Source: CAZADH01 sp964483805
Lineage (GTDB): Bacteria > Muiribacteriota > Ozemobacteria > Ozemobacterales > Ozemobacteraceae
DNA: 22,865 bases
Direction of reading: 5' to 3'
Assembly (NCBI GenBank): GCA_964483805.1
Contig: CAZADH010000074.1
Coordinates: 1-22,865 of the forward strand
Shown: positions 12,819-21,965 of the stretch, in pieces
Numbering within the stretch: the stretch's first letter is position 1
Layout of the letters: every line of letters starts with the position of its first letter
Notes under the pieces: generated by a model
The model's database searches: none
What the model was told of the DNA's origin: nothing
The model's input: only the letters and a program-made list of their open reading frames with translations
Program-made: the position numbers and the translations under genes

Positions 12819-15690
12819 TGTCACTGCCAGACAGCCGACGTAGCACCACCAGGGTGACATCGTCATCGAGGGGCCGCCCCGCCCGCCAATCGTCGAGCGA
12901 GCCATTGAGGCGGGCCAGACACGCGGCCGCGTCGCACCCGGTGCGCATCAACTCCCCGAACTCGCGCAACAGGCGCCCGTAACCGAAGCCGTCCCCGGCC
13001 GGGTTCGGGCATTCGCTGAAGCCGTCGGTATACAGCAGCACGGCATCGCCCGGCGCCAGGGTCGCTTCGGCGCGACCGGACCGCCGCCGTTTGCCCATGC
13101 CGAGCGGCGCTGACGGCACCTTCCACTCGACCACCGTGCCGGTGGCCGCCGCAAACGCCAGTGGATACGGCCCACCCGCGTTCTCGTAGAGGACATGGTG
13201 CCGGTCAGGCGACAGCACCAGGCAACCGAAGGTCATGTATTTTCCCTGCGGCCGCAACTCCCGGTGAAACAGGGCGTTGAGCCGATCGAGCACCGGCCCC
13301 GGAAACTCCCACCCGGCCCGCCGCTGGTAGGCCACCGTCGCCCGCGCCATGGCCATCGCGAGCGCCGCCGAGATACCGTGCCCGGTGACGTCGCCAAGCA
13401 TCGCCACCACCCGCCCGTCTGCGAGGGGAACAACATCGTGGTAGTCGCCGGCCAGATCGGTGGCCGACCGACGACTGATCAACAACTCGTAGCCGGCTGG
13501 TGGCAATACATTGTGTGGCAGCAAGCTCTCCTGCACGATGCGTCCGTATTGCAGTTCCTTCAAATCGGCAAGGACCCGATTGAACGCCGACGCCAGCGCG
13601 CCGAACTCGTCGGGCCGCCGCACCGGAATCCGCCACGACTCGTCGCGGCGACGAATGCCGGCAACGCCCTCGGCCAGGTCGCGCACCGGCACGAGAAACA
13701 ACGATGACAGCCGCCAGGCACCGAATCCGGCCGCCGCCAGGGCGAGCAACGACCAGGCGACCAGCAGCAGGCGGAACCGCCCCAACTGCGCCAGGGCGTC
13801 ACCGACGTTGACCAGATCGATGAGAACGAAGTCGCCGTAGATGTTGTCGGGCCGCATGGTCACGAAGCAGTCGCCGTCGCGCAGGTGCAACTCCCGGCGC
13901 ACGACCCGCCGCGTTTCGTGGCTGCGCACGGCGGCCGCCAGCAGGGCGACCGCGTCGTCTCCGGCCTGCGGGTCCGAAACCAGACGCCCCGACGTGCACT
14001 CCGAACCGAACTGAAAGGCGGTCAAACGCGGCGCCCCCGGCGGCACCGGGCGTTGCAGCACCGTCGTCAAATACACCGGCAACATCATGTCAACCTGGTG
14101 TATTGTTCCGATAAATACGGCTCCGGTCGCCAGCTCCGGATACACGTCCCAATAATAGAGGGCGGGATGGTCGGCCATGGTCATCTTCCAACTGCGCCCC
14201 GGATAGCGGATCAAGGTGGCCATGCCAACATCGTCGCTGGTAAAGAGAGGTTCCGCAATGACCTCCTCGGGCGACACCTGGCCGGCCGGCCGCTGCAAAC
14301 GCGCCCCGGCGTGACGTGCCATCGCGTTCTTGCTGAAGAGATTGGTGGCGTAGCGGGTGCCATGGATGGTCGGATCGTCGGTCGTCCAGACCACCGCCCC
14401 CCGGTGATCACGGACCTCGAACCGCTGAATCTCGTTGCGTTCGACGAGTTGCCCGACCATGCCGGCGATCGCGGGAACATCGAGGTTCTGCACGGCCTGA
14501 GCCTGGCGCAACTGTTGCGACACTTCGAAGAAACGGGCATAACGCGCGGCAAACCCGTTTTCACACCCGAGGATGCGCGACAAGCCGGCACGCCCCACCG
14601 CCGCCGCCATCAGTTCGCCCCGATCGAGCAACGTCAACGCGCCCAGGGTTATCGCGGCCAACAGCGGCACCCACGCGGCCATGGCGAACATCGCGACCAG
14701 CTTCAACCGCAACGGCAGACTCTCGACCCAGTTGGGCACCCCGATCGGACGCCAGGCAAACGCCCACTCGGCGACGAGCAGGCCGAGACACAATCCCGTA
14801 CCGAGCAACGCCAGGAAGACCACGACATCGGGCCAGTGGCTGTGTGCCCCGGTCAACACCGGCGACACCGCGCACCACACGTGGTCCTCCTGGTTCTCAC
14901 AGAACACCCAGTGCCGATCGCCGCAGGTGACCCGGTTCAATCCCTCGGCACGGGCCAGGGCCGAGGCGCGCGCGACATCGGCAGGCGACAACCCGGCGGG
15001 CGGCAGGACATATCCCGATTTCGCGGCGGTCACACCGACCAGGCGATCGGCGCCCGGTTCGCCCAGCACCATCGCACAGCGACGGGCGAGGTCGGGCAGC
15101 AACGGCACCAGCACGAATACGCCGCGGCCGTCGGGCCATTCGTCCCAATAGTAGGCACCCGGCTTGCTGCCGAGGATGAACCCGGTCAGGCCCCGCCGTT
15201 TCCGCAGCAACTCGAGCCGACAACTCGCCCCGAACACCTGCCACAACTCACCCTGCAACTCCTTCTGCCGGGCCACCGCGGCCTCGCCGGTGAGCAACAC
15301 CCCGGTGAACACCCGCTCGAGCAGATCGCGATGGGTGCGATCGGGAGAACCTACAACGTATTTACGATCGCGAAAGAAGGCCAGTTCCAGCGGACACTGC
15401 CAACTGCGGGCGGTGTCGGCAAGCAGTTGCTGTGCCGCAGGTGACTCCGGACCCAGTTGCCAACACCGCTCCGCGAGAGCGGGCACACGCTCCTGCATGA
15501 ACGCGCGCCAGGCGGTGCGCGACACCCAGATGTCGAGTCGGCGTTCGAGGGCGGCAAAGTCATCCTGACGGGCGCGCTCGTCGAGGCGGCCACGCCCGTG
15601 CTCGATGAGCACCGCCAGGCCCAGCAACGGCAGGGCGACAAACAACAGCAACAGCAACCCGGGGCCGGCACGCAGTCGCGCTGAACTCAT
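12805..15690 (-). CDS. Membrane PP2C/SpoIIE phosphatase with two extracytoplasmic sensor regions (paralogue 1)
   Basis: A 961-residue Ser/Thr phosphatase of the SpoIIE/RsbU type, expected to act on a phosphorylated STAS protein. TM1 is at about 11-29 and an extracytoplasmic region follows to about 287. TM2 and TM3 are at about 288-311 and 322-353, followed by a second extracytoplasmic region to about 636. TM4 at about 637-660 leads to a HAMP (RIPVRRPDEFGALASAFNRV). The catalytic domain starts near 695 and has DLAGDYHD (metal Asp749), GDVTGHGISAAL, YTDGFSE and DDVTLVVLR, so all metal ligands are present. The usual GGD is AGD. The start ATG at 15688-15690 overlaps the TGA of the upstream phosphatase gene as ATGA. 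A longer upstream frame exists but overlaps that gene and reads as Arg/Gly-rich noise. The first sensor shares its Cys/HWVF pattern (DRHWVFCEN) with paralogue 2. Confidence 0.92.
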   Translation of the reverse strand: MSSARLRAGPGLLLLLFVALPLLGLAVLIEHGRGRLDERARQDDFAALERRLDIWVSRTAWRAFMQERVPALAERCWQLGPESPAAQQLLADTARSWQCPLELAFFRDRKYVVGSPDRTHRDLLERVFTGVLLTGEAAVARQKELQGELWQVFGASCRLELLRKRRGLTGFILGSKPGAYYWDEWPDGRGVFVLVPLLPDLARRCAMVLGEPGADRLVGVTAAKSGYVLPPAGLSPADVARASALARAEGLNRVTCGDRHWVFCENQEDHVWCAVSPVLTGAHSHWPDVVVFLALLGTGLCLGLLVAEWAFAWRPIGVPNWVESLPLRLKLVAMFAMAAWVPLLAAITLGALTLLDRGELMAAAVGRAGLSRILGCENGFAARYARFFEVSQQLRQAQAVQNLDVPAIAGMVGQLVERNEIQRFEVRDHRGAVVWTTDDPTIHGTRYATNLFSKNAMARHAGARLQRPAGQVSPEEVIAEPLFTSDDVGMATLIRYPGRSWKMTMADHPALYYWDVYPELATGAVFIGTIHQVDMMLPVYLTTVLQRPVPPGAPRLTAFQFGSECTSGRLVSDPQAGDDAVALLAAAVRSHETRRVVRRELHLRDGDCFVTMRPDNIYGDFVLIDLVNVGDALAQLGRFRLLLVAWSLLALAAAGFGAWRLSSLFLVPVRDLAEGVAGIRRRDESWRIPVRRPDEFGALASAFNRVLADLKELQYGRIVQESLLPHNVLPPAGYELLISRRSATDLAGDYHDVVPLADGRVVAMLGDVTGHGISAALAMAMARATVAYQRRAGWEFPGPVLDRLNALFHRELRPQGKYMTFGCLVLSPDRHHVLYENAGGPYPLAFAAATGTVVEWKVPSAPLGMGKRRRSGRAEATLAPGDAVLLYTDGFSECPNPAGDGFGYGRLLREFGELMRTGCDAAACLARLNGSLDDWRAGRPLDDDVTLVVLRRLSGSDSNTM
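13503..13519. repeat. Dispersed dyad motif, copy in phosphatase paralogue 1
   Basis: GCAATAC-ATT-GTGTGGC matches 12 of 14 half-site positions. It encodes HNVLPP at the front of the catalytic domain. An isolated perfect half-site GTATTGC lies 27 bases further on, at 13546-13552. Confidence 0.55.
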
Positions 15691-18581
15691 GGGCGGGCCT
15701 CGCGGGCACGCGCCAAGGCGCACACGGTCACATCGTCGCCGGCCGCATTGACGCACCAGGCCGCATGCCGGGCCAACAACGCGGCGAGCAGCAACGCCGC
15801 CTCGTCGGCGACCGCAGGGGCACCGCTCGCCGTGCGCACCTGCACGACCCAATCGACCAGACGGTCGTAGCCCACCATCTCGCCTTGCGGCGTCGTGCCC
15901 TCGATGAGACCGTCGGTATAGGTCAGCAAGACATCACCCGGTTGCAGCGCGACGGTCAGGACCCGCGGCACCACCGGTCGTACTCCAGCTCCCAACGGCA
16001 AACCCGGCCGACCGAGCCAGGCCGTCGTCCCGTCGGCACAGACCAACAACGGATACGGATGACCGCAGACAACCATGTCAATACGATGTAAGCTGACATC
16101 GAGAATTCCGATCACCGCGCTCATGAACACCTTTGGGTTGCCGCCTTCCCGCAGCAGCGCATCGAGATCGGCAGCCAGGACTTCGGGGCGGGCCTGCCCC
16201 GCCTCGCTCCAGTGGAAGGTCACCGCCCGGGCAAACGCCATCAACAGCGCCGAGCCGATCCCGTGACCGGCAATGTCGCCGACGAGGAACAGCAACCGAC
16301 CGTCGGGCAGCAGAAAACTGTCGAGGCAGTCGCCACCCAGATCGGTGGCGGTGTGCAGTCGCCCGGCACACGAGTAGCCGGGCAACTGCGGGAATGTCCG
16401 CGGAATGAGGCCTTCCTGCACCGAGCGGGCCAGCGCCAGATCGGCCGCCTCGGCCATCATCTCGTTGAACGCACCAAACAGACGCCCCAGTTCATCGGCG
16501 CCGAGTTCCGGCAACCGGTGTTTGAAGTCACGCCGGCCGAGCGCCGCCACGCCGTGTTCGAGATCAGCCAACGGCGCGAGCAGATGCCGCGACAGCAACT
16601 GGGCCAACGCCAGGATCAGCACTAGGAAGACGCCCGCCCCGACAATGACTTTGCGCAACAGGAGGGCCATGCGTTCGACCACGTTGGCGTCGGGCAGCAC
16701 GGCAACGAGACAGTGATCGGCAAGCGCCGGTTGCGGCAGACAGGCGACGTGACCGCTCAGGCGTCGGGTGTGCAGGCGATCGGCCCGGTCCTGGTTCTCG
16801 GTCCAGGCCGCCAACACCATCGGCAACAGGGCGCGCTGCCAGGCCGGTGGTGGTGGCAGCGTCCAGCGGCATCGCGTGATATCAAAGGCGAACAGCCGCA
16901 GGGCCACACCCTCGTGCACCCACCGCCGCCTCGCTTGTTCACGCAGGAACCGACGCACGGCCTGCGCCAACGGCATTTGCGCTTCGATGTAGGTCACCGG
17001 GCCCCGCCCCGCCGGCGGGAAGGTGAAGTACATGAGAAAACGCGCCGTGCCGACCTGCAGGAACCGGTACCGATCGGCATTCCGCATCAGCGCCGCGAAA
17101 CCCATGTCGTCGGCCCGCATCAGGTTGTCGACCAGCGCCTCGCCGCGGTAGGGCGCCTCACCGCACCGTTGCGGCCGGTGGATCTCGAGACCGGCCCGCG
17201 CAAACCCGCGCACGATGAGGTCGCGTTGCGCCGTCTGGCCAGGGTCCGAGGAGTACAACACGCGACTGCCCGCCTCGCGCATCTCGATGCGCTGCGCCAG
17301 ACCGAGACGCTGGAGCCGCGCCAATCCCGACGCCGTCTCGGGACCGGGCCGGTGAAACTCCGCAGTCTCGAGTTCCCGGGCCATGCGTTCGGCCGCCGTC
17401 GCCAAATGACTGGTGAAGCCCGCGGTCAGGTTCTTGAGCGCCTCGTCCTCGACGGTCATCGCGCGCACGCCCAGAACCTGGCGATAGACCTCGACCATCG
17501 TCAAGGAGCCCATACCGAGCCCCAACACCGGGATGAACGCCGAGACGAGAAACAGACCCACCGCCAGGACGCGCAAGCGAACCTGCGCCGTCGGCGGTCG
17601 CCACCAGGTCAGGACCAGGACGACGCACACCACCAGCAAACCCTCGCGTCGAACCGTGCGGCGCCAGCTCTCAGCGCGTGGCGTCTCGCCGACCCGGCAC
17701 CCGTAGACCACCCGCCCGGACACGGTTTCGATAAAGACCCAGTGCCGGCCGCCATGCTCACCCTCGCGCAACTGTCCGGGCGGCAATGCCGCAAAGGCGT
17801 GGGCCGCAGCACTGGCCATCGCCTCGCCACCGCTCAGCCCGACCCAGGGCGCTGCCGACTCGGCGCGAAACCCGGCCCCATCGAGACCGCGAACGCCACC
17901 GGCTTGCGCCACCCGCTGTCCGATGGTGACCGGGTCGGGGAGTTCGGGGCAACAGGCCACGACGCCCCACCCGGGACCGTAATCCCAGGCCAGCATGCCA
18001 TCGGTACCGGGGGGGTGGATATCGACGGCCAAACCCCGCCCATCGCGCAGTGTGGTCAGGTTGCACCCTGCGCCAAACGCAAACGTCAGCTTCTTTTCGA
18101 GCCGCTGCTGCAAAGCGACCTGGCCGGCGCCCTCGCGTGCAATCAACCCCTCGAACATGCGCTCGATCAACCATCGATTGGGGGCCGACCCGGGAACGCT
18201 CTCGCACAGACGACCGTCACCGGCAAATCGGTAGGCGTAGGTCGTCATGCCCCATCGCTGCGCCAGCACCCGCTGCAACCGAACCACCGACTGCTGCGGG
18301 GCCCGCCGCACACTGGTCAGAAACGCCAGCATCCGCCCACGCCGGTAGAGATCTGGTTCGGTCCGCACCGCCAACCGCCGCACCCGCTCGCGCACGCGTT
18401 CGGCATCGCTCTCACGGGCACTTTGCCCCGCCAGGCCGAGGCCGACGTCGAGTGCCAACCCGAGCGCGGCCAGCAACAACGTGGTCAATACGACAACGGC
18501 CACGCGTTCACGCGCCAACCAGGCGGTGTCACGGAGGGCGTCGCCCGCGCTCGATGCGCGTAGTGGGCTCGACCCGGTCAC
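15687..18581 (-). CDS. Membrane PP2C/SpoIIE phosphatase with two extracytoplasmic sensor regions (paralogue 2)
   Basis: A 964-residue relative of paralogue 1 with the same plan. TM1 is at about 27-50 and the first extracytoplasmic region carries FGAGCNLTTLRDGRGLAVDI and GRHWVFIE. TM2 and TM3 are at about 312-328 and 336-362, and the second extracytoplasmic region runs to about 640. TM4 (about 642-664), a HAMP (HRLPELGADELGRLFGAFNE) and the PP2C domain follow. The catalytic motifs are DLGGDCLD (Asp751), GDIAGHGIGSALL, YTDGLIEG and GDDVTVCAL. I chose GTG 18581 because AAAAGGAG lies five bases upstream; an in-frame ATG at 18632 lies at or upstream of the promoter -35. Its TGA overlaps the next ATG as ATGA, so the two genes are probably translationally coupled. 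Residues 4-16 are encoded by a fragment related to the 9010-9225 repeat. Confidence 0.92.
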   Translation of the reverse strand: MTGSSPLRASSAGDALRDTAWLARERVAVVVLTTLLLAALGLALDVGLGLAGQSARESDAERVRERVRRLAVRTEPDLYRRGRMLAFLTSVRRAPQQSVVRLQRVLAQRWGMTTYAYRFAGDGRLCESVPGSAPNRWLIERMFEGLIAREGAGQVALQQRLEKKLTFAFGAGCNLTTLRDGRGLAVDIHPPGTDGMLAWDYGPGWGVVACCPELPDPVTIGQRVAQAGGVRGLDGAGFRAESAAPWVGLSGGEAMASAAAHAFAALPPGQLREGEHGGRHWVFIETVSGRVVYGCRVGETPRAESWRRTVRREGLLVVCVVLVLTWWRPPTAQVRLRVLAVGLFLVSAFIPVLGLGMGSLTMVEVYRQVLGVRAMTVEDEALKNLTAGFTSHLATAAERMARELETAEFHRPGPETASGLARLQRLGLAQRIEMREAGSRVLYSSDPGQTAQRDLIVRGFARAGLEIHRPQRCGEAPYRGEALVDNLMRADDMGFAALMRNADRYRFLQVGTARFLMYFTFPPAGRGPVTYIEAQMPLAQAVRRFLREQARRRWVHEGVALRLFAFDITRCRWTLPPPPAWQRALLPMVLAAWTENQDRADRLHTRRLSGHVACLPQPALADHCLVAVLPDANVVERMALLLRKVIVGAGVFLVLILALAQLLSRHLLAPLADLEHGVAALGRRDFKHRLPELGADELGRLFGAFNEMMAEAADLALARSVQEGLIPRTFPQLPGYSCAGRLHTATDLGGDCLDSFLLPDGRLLFLVGDIAGHGIGSALLMAFARAVTFHWSEAGQARPEVLAADLDALLREGGNPKVFMSAVIGILDVSLHRIDMVVCGHPYPLLVCADGTTAWLGRPGLPLGAGVRPVVPRVLTVALQPGDVLLTYTDGLIEGTTPQGEMVGYDRLVDWVVQVRTASGAPAVADEAALLLAALLARHAAWCVNAAGDDVTVCALARAREARP
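18543..18565. repeat. Isolated fragment related to the tandem repeat array
   Basis: Twenty-one of 23 bases match 9110-9132 of the array, covering hairpin H1 and the AGTG that follows. The arms CGCGC and GCGCG are kept, but the A-T pair next to the loop is lost. It lies in the first codons of phosphatase paralogue 2. Confidence 0.5.
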
Positions 18582-18586
18582 GCAGG

Positions 18587-18639
18587 CTCCTTTTCTGGCG
18601 GGATGATCGCATGGTAGCGCCGATTCGCCCAAGGCTCAA
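18587..18639 (-). promoter_or_regulatory. Promoter and ribosome binding site of the paralogue 2-1 operon
   Basis: Read on the minus strand, TTGAGC (18634-18639) and TACCAT (18611-18616) are separated by 17 bases, each with four of six sigma70 consensus bases. AAAAGGAG (18587-18594) lies five bases before the GTG start at 18581. The implied leader is only about 20-25 bases. Confidence 0.5.
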
Positions 18640-18672
18640 GCAAACGACGCACCCTGCCGATAAGGCAATCGC

Positions 18673-18963
18673 ATGATTACTGCACCGGCCATGTTAACCT
18701 CGCTGGGCGCCGTGTTGCTGCTCGCCAGCGGCATCGTCGGCCTGGCGATCGCGCAGTTCTTCTTTCACCTGCTGACCGGCCGGATGTTCTGGCGGGCCAT
18801 GGTGCCGGTCGAGTATCGGCGCGTGCTGCGACCCAACGACGAGTTCCGTATGGACCCGTTCCACCATCTCGAGGAGTGGGCGGCGCTGCTCTTCCTCGGC
18901 GCGTTCCTCACATTCCCCCTGATCGTGCTCGACTTCATGGGGTATCTGCGCGCCTTTCACTGA
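18673..18963 (+). CDS. Small membrane protein of unknown function
   Basis: A 96-residue protein with two hydrophobic segments: about 7-31 (MLTSLGAVLLLASGIVGLAI, continuing AQFFFHLL) and about 70-90 (LLFLGAFLTFPLIVLDFMGY). Between them is a polar loop with Arg, Glu, Asp and His residues (YRRVLRPNDEFRMDPFHHLE). The start ATG 18673 has AAGG eight bases upstream; ATG 18691 is an alternative. It is divergent from phosphatase paralogue 2, and its stop overlaps the stop region of the converging paralogue 3 by seven bases. I do not recognise the family. Its place between two phosphatase pairs makes a role in that signalling possible but unproven. Confidence 0.75.
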   Translation: MITAPAMLTSLGAVLLLASGIVGLAIAQFFFHLLTGRMFWRAMVPVEYRRVLRPNDEFRMDPFHHLEEWAALLFLGAFLTFPLIVLDFMGYLRAFH

Positions 18964-21900
18964 GACCGATCGCCGCTCCCTGGCCCCTGCGGACCGGCGG
19001 GCAACCGGTCGAGCACGGCCACGGTCACGTCGTCGCCGATCGGCACCCCCTCCGCGAACGCGCGAACCGCGCGCGTCAACACGGCCACTGCCGCCTCGAC
19101 CGGCGCGCGGCCCAGCGGCCGGGCCACCGCCTCGAACCGCTCGTAGCCAAAGGCCTCACCGTCGGGATTCAGCGCTTCAATCAAACCGTCGGTGAAGGCG
19201 ATGATACGCCCGGCCGGCTGGTCCCACGCGGTGTCGCGCGGGAGATGCACTGTTTTGTATTTACGCACACGCGTCGCGCCCACCGGGAAACCGGTCGTCT
19301 CGAGACAGCCGAGATACCGGCCGTCGCAGCCATACACCAGCGGCCAGGGATGACCGGCATTGGCGAGGTGGACCACCCCATCGGCATCGGCAAGACCGAC
19401 GATGCAGGTCATCGTTTTGGCGCGGCGCAGGTGGGTGAGAAACAGGTCGTTGATCCGGTCGAGCACCACGCCGGGATCGGTGACGCCGGCGTCGAGGACG
19501 GCATGGAAAGCGGTCTTGGCCATCGCCACCACCAGGGCCGCCGACACCCCGTGCCCCGAGACGTCGCCGAGCATGAACGCCAGCCGGTCGCCGCCCACCA
19601 CCCGGGCATCGTAGAGGTCGCCGCCGACAGCATCATACATTGTATTGCATCCTTGATACCGCCAGCCGGCACCGACGATCGCTCCGGCCGGCAACAGGCG
19701 CGCCTGCACCACGGCGGCCAGTTCCAGCTCGGCCATGCCCGCCAGGGTGGCGTTGAAGGCCGTGGCCAGTTCGTCCCACTCGTCCCCCGTACTGCACGGG
19801 ATGCGGTGGTTGAACCGTTTCTGCTTCATCGCCTCGATGCCGGCGACCAGGGCCCAGGTCGGTTGCACGACCCCGTGCAACAGGCGCCACAACAACACCG
19901 CCAGGATCGCGGCCATGGCGAGGCCGAGGGCGCCGACCTGGCGCTGCAAATCGGCGACAGCCGCACCGACGCGGTCTTCCGGCAACAGCACCGCGAGGAC
20001 ATTGTTGCGGGCGTGACGGCAAGCCAACGCCGCCAGCAGATGGGGCCGGCCGGCAAACGGAACCACGGCGCGATAGAGGCGATGCCCCGGCGGCAACCGC
20101 GCCAGCAAATCACCGAACCGATTGGCCACCGACGGTTTCGGAAAAGCAATACTTCGTCTTGACACCGAGAAAAACCGCATCCCGGCCGGCCACTGGTGCC
20201 GCCTGGCAAACAGACGATCGAAGAGGGTCAACTCGAGCGTCACGAGATCGTGAAAGACCATCACCGCGTAATCCGTCGGCTGCGCCCCGGCCGGATACGG
20301 CACGAAACCGGCAAAGTGGCAACTGTAGCGCGTGCCGCTGTCGAGCGGCGACACCTGGTGGGTGAACGACATCAACACCTGCACGAAATCACCGCTCTGC
20401 GACTCGAACAGGCTGCTCATCGCCAACTCGTGCTTGCTGTCGTCGCCACTGTTCTCGTCGCTGGTCACCCCCCGTTGGGCGTTGTGGCGCCGCACCAACT
20501 GGCGCCCGAACATCGCCGATACCTCCATCGCCTGGTCCTTGCGCTCGGGGTTGTAGTGGAAACGCCACATCCGCTCGATGCCATCCCGACGCGGGTCGAA
20601 GTCGGTGGCGAACCACATCTCCTGGCCCCACAACACCCGACCGCTGTCGATCAGCGCCTGAATGCCGCGATGGCGCGGTCCCGGCGCCAGGCCAAAGAGC
20701 CGGCGTAACTCCGGCGGCATGGTCGAAAAGTCGCGCAGGTGGCGGCCGGCCGAACTGACGATCATGCAACTGTCGAACACCGTCGCCAGTTCCATCGCTG
20801 CCAGATCGCGCAGCACCGCGGACCGGTCGCGGGTGAAGCGCGCGAGCACCTCGAGATACCGCCGCTCGCGCTCGCGCACGACCTCGGGCATCTGCGCGTC
20901 GATGTTGATCAATGTTTGTTCGAGCGTTTCGAACAACGCGTGGCGCACCGCCGCCTCACGGCTGTCGCGGTAGTACCACCAGAACCCGAGCGTGATCAGG
21001 AGCGGTATGCCGGCGGCAATGGTCACGGTCACGGTCAGCAGTGGCAGTAGACCGACGCCGGGTTGCGGCGGCCCTCGCCACCGGCGCCAGAGCAAGAGGC
21101 CCACCAACACCGGCAGCGCCACCCACGGCCCCGGGCACGGTCGTGGGCGCGGCACGACGCCGACCAGCATCAATCGTTCTTGCCACGGCACGAGCACGAC
21201 GAGGTCATCGCCCGACCGCATCGCCCAACCCGGCCGGGTGAAATGCCGGTCCACCAGTCCCTGCACCGCCGTCATGCCCATGCCCGCAGGCAGCCAACGC
21301 GCGTGGGGTTGCAGGCGGTCGAGCGCGCCCACGTTCCACCCCCGCCGCCGCAGGGCGGCCAGCTCTCGCAACACCAGCGCATGGCGCGGTGCACACCGCT
21401 CATTCACCACGAGATGCCCATGTTGCACCCGCCAGGCATCAGGCACCGTCGGGTCGAGAGCGTAGCGCGAGCGGTTCGGCCCAGCGGCCGCCGCATCCTC
21501 GCGTCGCCAGTGACACGACAGGGTCGGATCGGTCCAATCGTCGTAGCTGCGCCAACGCGGCTGGCGAAAACCCTTGCCCAGGACCCAGCGGTTGCCCGGA
21601 TCCCCGGCGAAGTTGCCCTCGTAGCGCCGCCCGGTGGGTGGCCAGGCGACCAGACGGGTCGCCGTTGCCGTGAACCCGTAGAACTCGAAGAGACCCGGCG
21701 GATAACCGGCCATGCGCGCCGCCACGGCCCGGGCCAGCCCCGGCGCGCGAGCGTCGCGGCCAAGGGTAACCGCGAAGATCCGCTTGGCCAGCAGCGCCCC
21801 ATACTCGCGCGGGGTTGTCGTGCGCGCAATTCGCCTCAATGCGCCCTGGAGGGACTCCGCGGCTTCCCGCTGCCGGTGCGCCGTCTCCCAGGCCGACCAC

Positions 21901-21965
21901 CACGCCAGCAATACAATATAGGCGATCCCGACCACTGCCAAGGTGACCCAGCGTTGTGCGGTCAT
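18957..21965 (-). CDS. Membrane PP2C/SpoIIE phosphatase with two extracytoplasmic sensor regions (paralogue 3)
   Basis: 1002 residues. TM1 is at about 6-26 and the first extracytoplasmic region runs to about 278. TM2 and TM3 are at about 279-297 and 307-333, and the second extracytoplasmic region runs to about 676. TM4 (about 677-699), a HAMP (HRIPCSTGDEWDELATAFNA) and the PP2C domain follow. Catalytic motifs are AVGGDLYD (Asp783), GDVSGHGVSAALVV, FTDGLIEA and GDDVTVAVL. The first sensor region has little obvious similarity to those of paralogues 1 and 2 while the topology is the same, which suggests different inputs to a shared output. The ATG at 21963-21965 overlaps the TGA of the upstream phosphatase gene as ATGA. 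A longer upstream frame reads as Arg/Gly-rich noise over that gene. Confidence 0.92.
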   Translation of the reverse strand: MTAQRWVTLAVVGIAYIVLLAWWSAWETAHRQREAAESLQGALRRIARTTTPREYGALLAKRIFAVTLGRDARAPGLARAVAARMAGYPPGLFEFYGFTATATRLVAWPPTGRRYEGNFAGDPGNRWVLGKGFRQPRWRSYDDWTDPTLSCHWRREDAAAAGPNRSRYALDPTVPDAWRVQHGHLVVNERCAPRHALVLRELAALRRRGWNVGALDRLQPHARWLPAGMGMTAVQGLVDRHFTRPGWAMRSGDDLVVLVPWQERLMLVGVVPRPRPCPGPWVALPVLVGLLLWRRWRGPPQPGVGLLPLLTVTVTIAAGIPLLITLGFWWYYRDSREAAVRHALFETLEQTLINIDAQMPEVVRERERRYLEVLARFTRDRSAVLRDLAAMELATVFDSCMIVSSAGRHLRDFSTMPPELRRLFGLAPGPRHRGIQALIDSGRVLWGQEMWFATDFDPRRDGIERMWRFHYNPERKDQAMEVSAMFGRQLVRRHNAQRGVTSDENSGDDSKHELAMSSLFESQSGDFVQVLMSFTHQVSPLDSGTRYSCHFAGFVPYPAGAQPTDYAVMVFHDLVTLELTLFDRLFARRHQWPAGMRFFSVSRRSIAFPKPSVANRFGDLLARLPPGHRLYRAVVPFAGRPHLLAALACRHARNNVLAVLLPEDRVGAAVADLQRQVGALGLAMAAILAVLLWRLLHGVVQPTWALVAGIEAMKQKRFNHRIPCSTGDEWDELATAFNATLAGMAELELAAVVQARLLPAGAIVGAGWRYQGCNTMYDAVGGDLYDARVVGGDRLAFMLGDVSGHGVSAALVVAMAKTAFHAVLDAGVTDPGVVLDRINDLFLTHLRRAKTMTCIVGLADADGVVHLANAGHPWPLVYGCDGRYLGCLETTGFPVGATRVRKYKTVHLPRDTAWDQPAGRIIAFTDGLIEALNPDGEAFGYERFEAVARPLGRAPVEAAVAVLTRAVRAFAEGVPIGDDVTVAVLDRLPAGPQGPGSGDRSQ
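19632..19648. repeat. Dispersed dyad motif, copy in phosphatase paralogue 3
   Basis: ATCATAC-ATT-GTATTGC matches 11 of 14 half-site positions, with a perfect right arm and the ATAC-N3-GTAT core. It encodes CNTMYDA with TGC AAT ACA ATG TAT GAT GCT, just before the catalytic VGGD. Confidence 0.6.
20146..20162. repeat. Dispersed dyad motif, second copy in phosphatase paralogue 3
   Basis: GCAATAC-TTC-GTCTTGA matches 12 of 14 half-site positions. The surrounding codons (AGT ATT GCT TTT) are unusually AT-ending for this gene. A further perfect half-site GCAATAC followed by AATATA is at 21908-21920 in the TM1 codons. Confidence 0.5.

Noticed and set aside
13885..15444. Long plus-strand open frame antisense to phosphatase paralogue 1
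   Set aside because: Low-complexity His/Arg/Gln/Pro-rich translation with no start context; the minus-strand protein is clearly real.
16713..18563. 616-codon plus-strand open frame antisense to phosphatase paralogue 2
   Set aside because: Again an antisense shadow of a strongly coding minus-strand gene, with His/Gln/Arg-rich text and no ribosome binding site.
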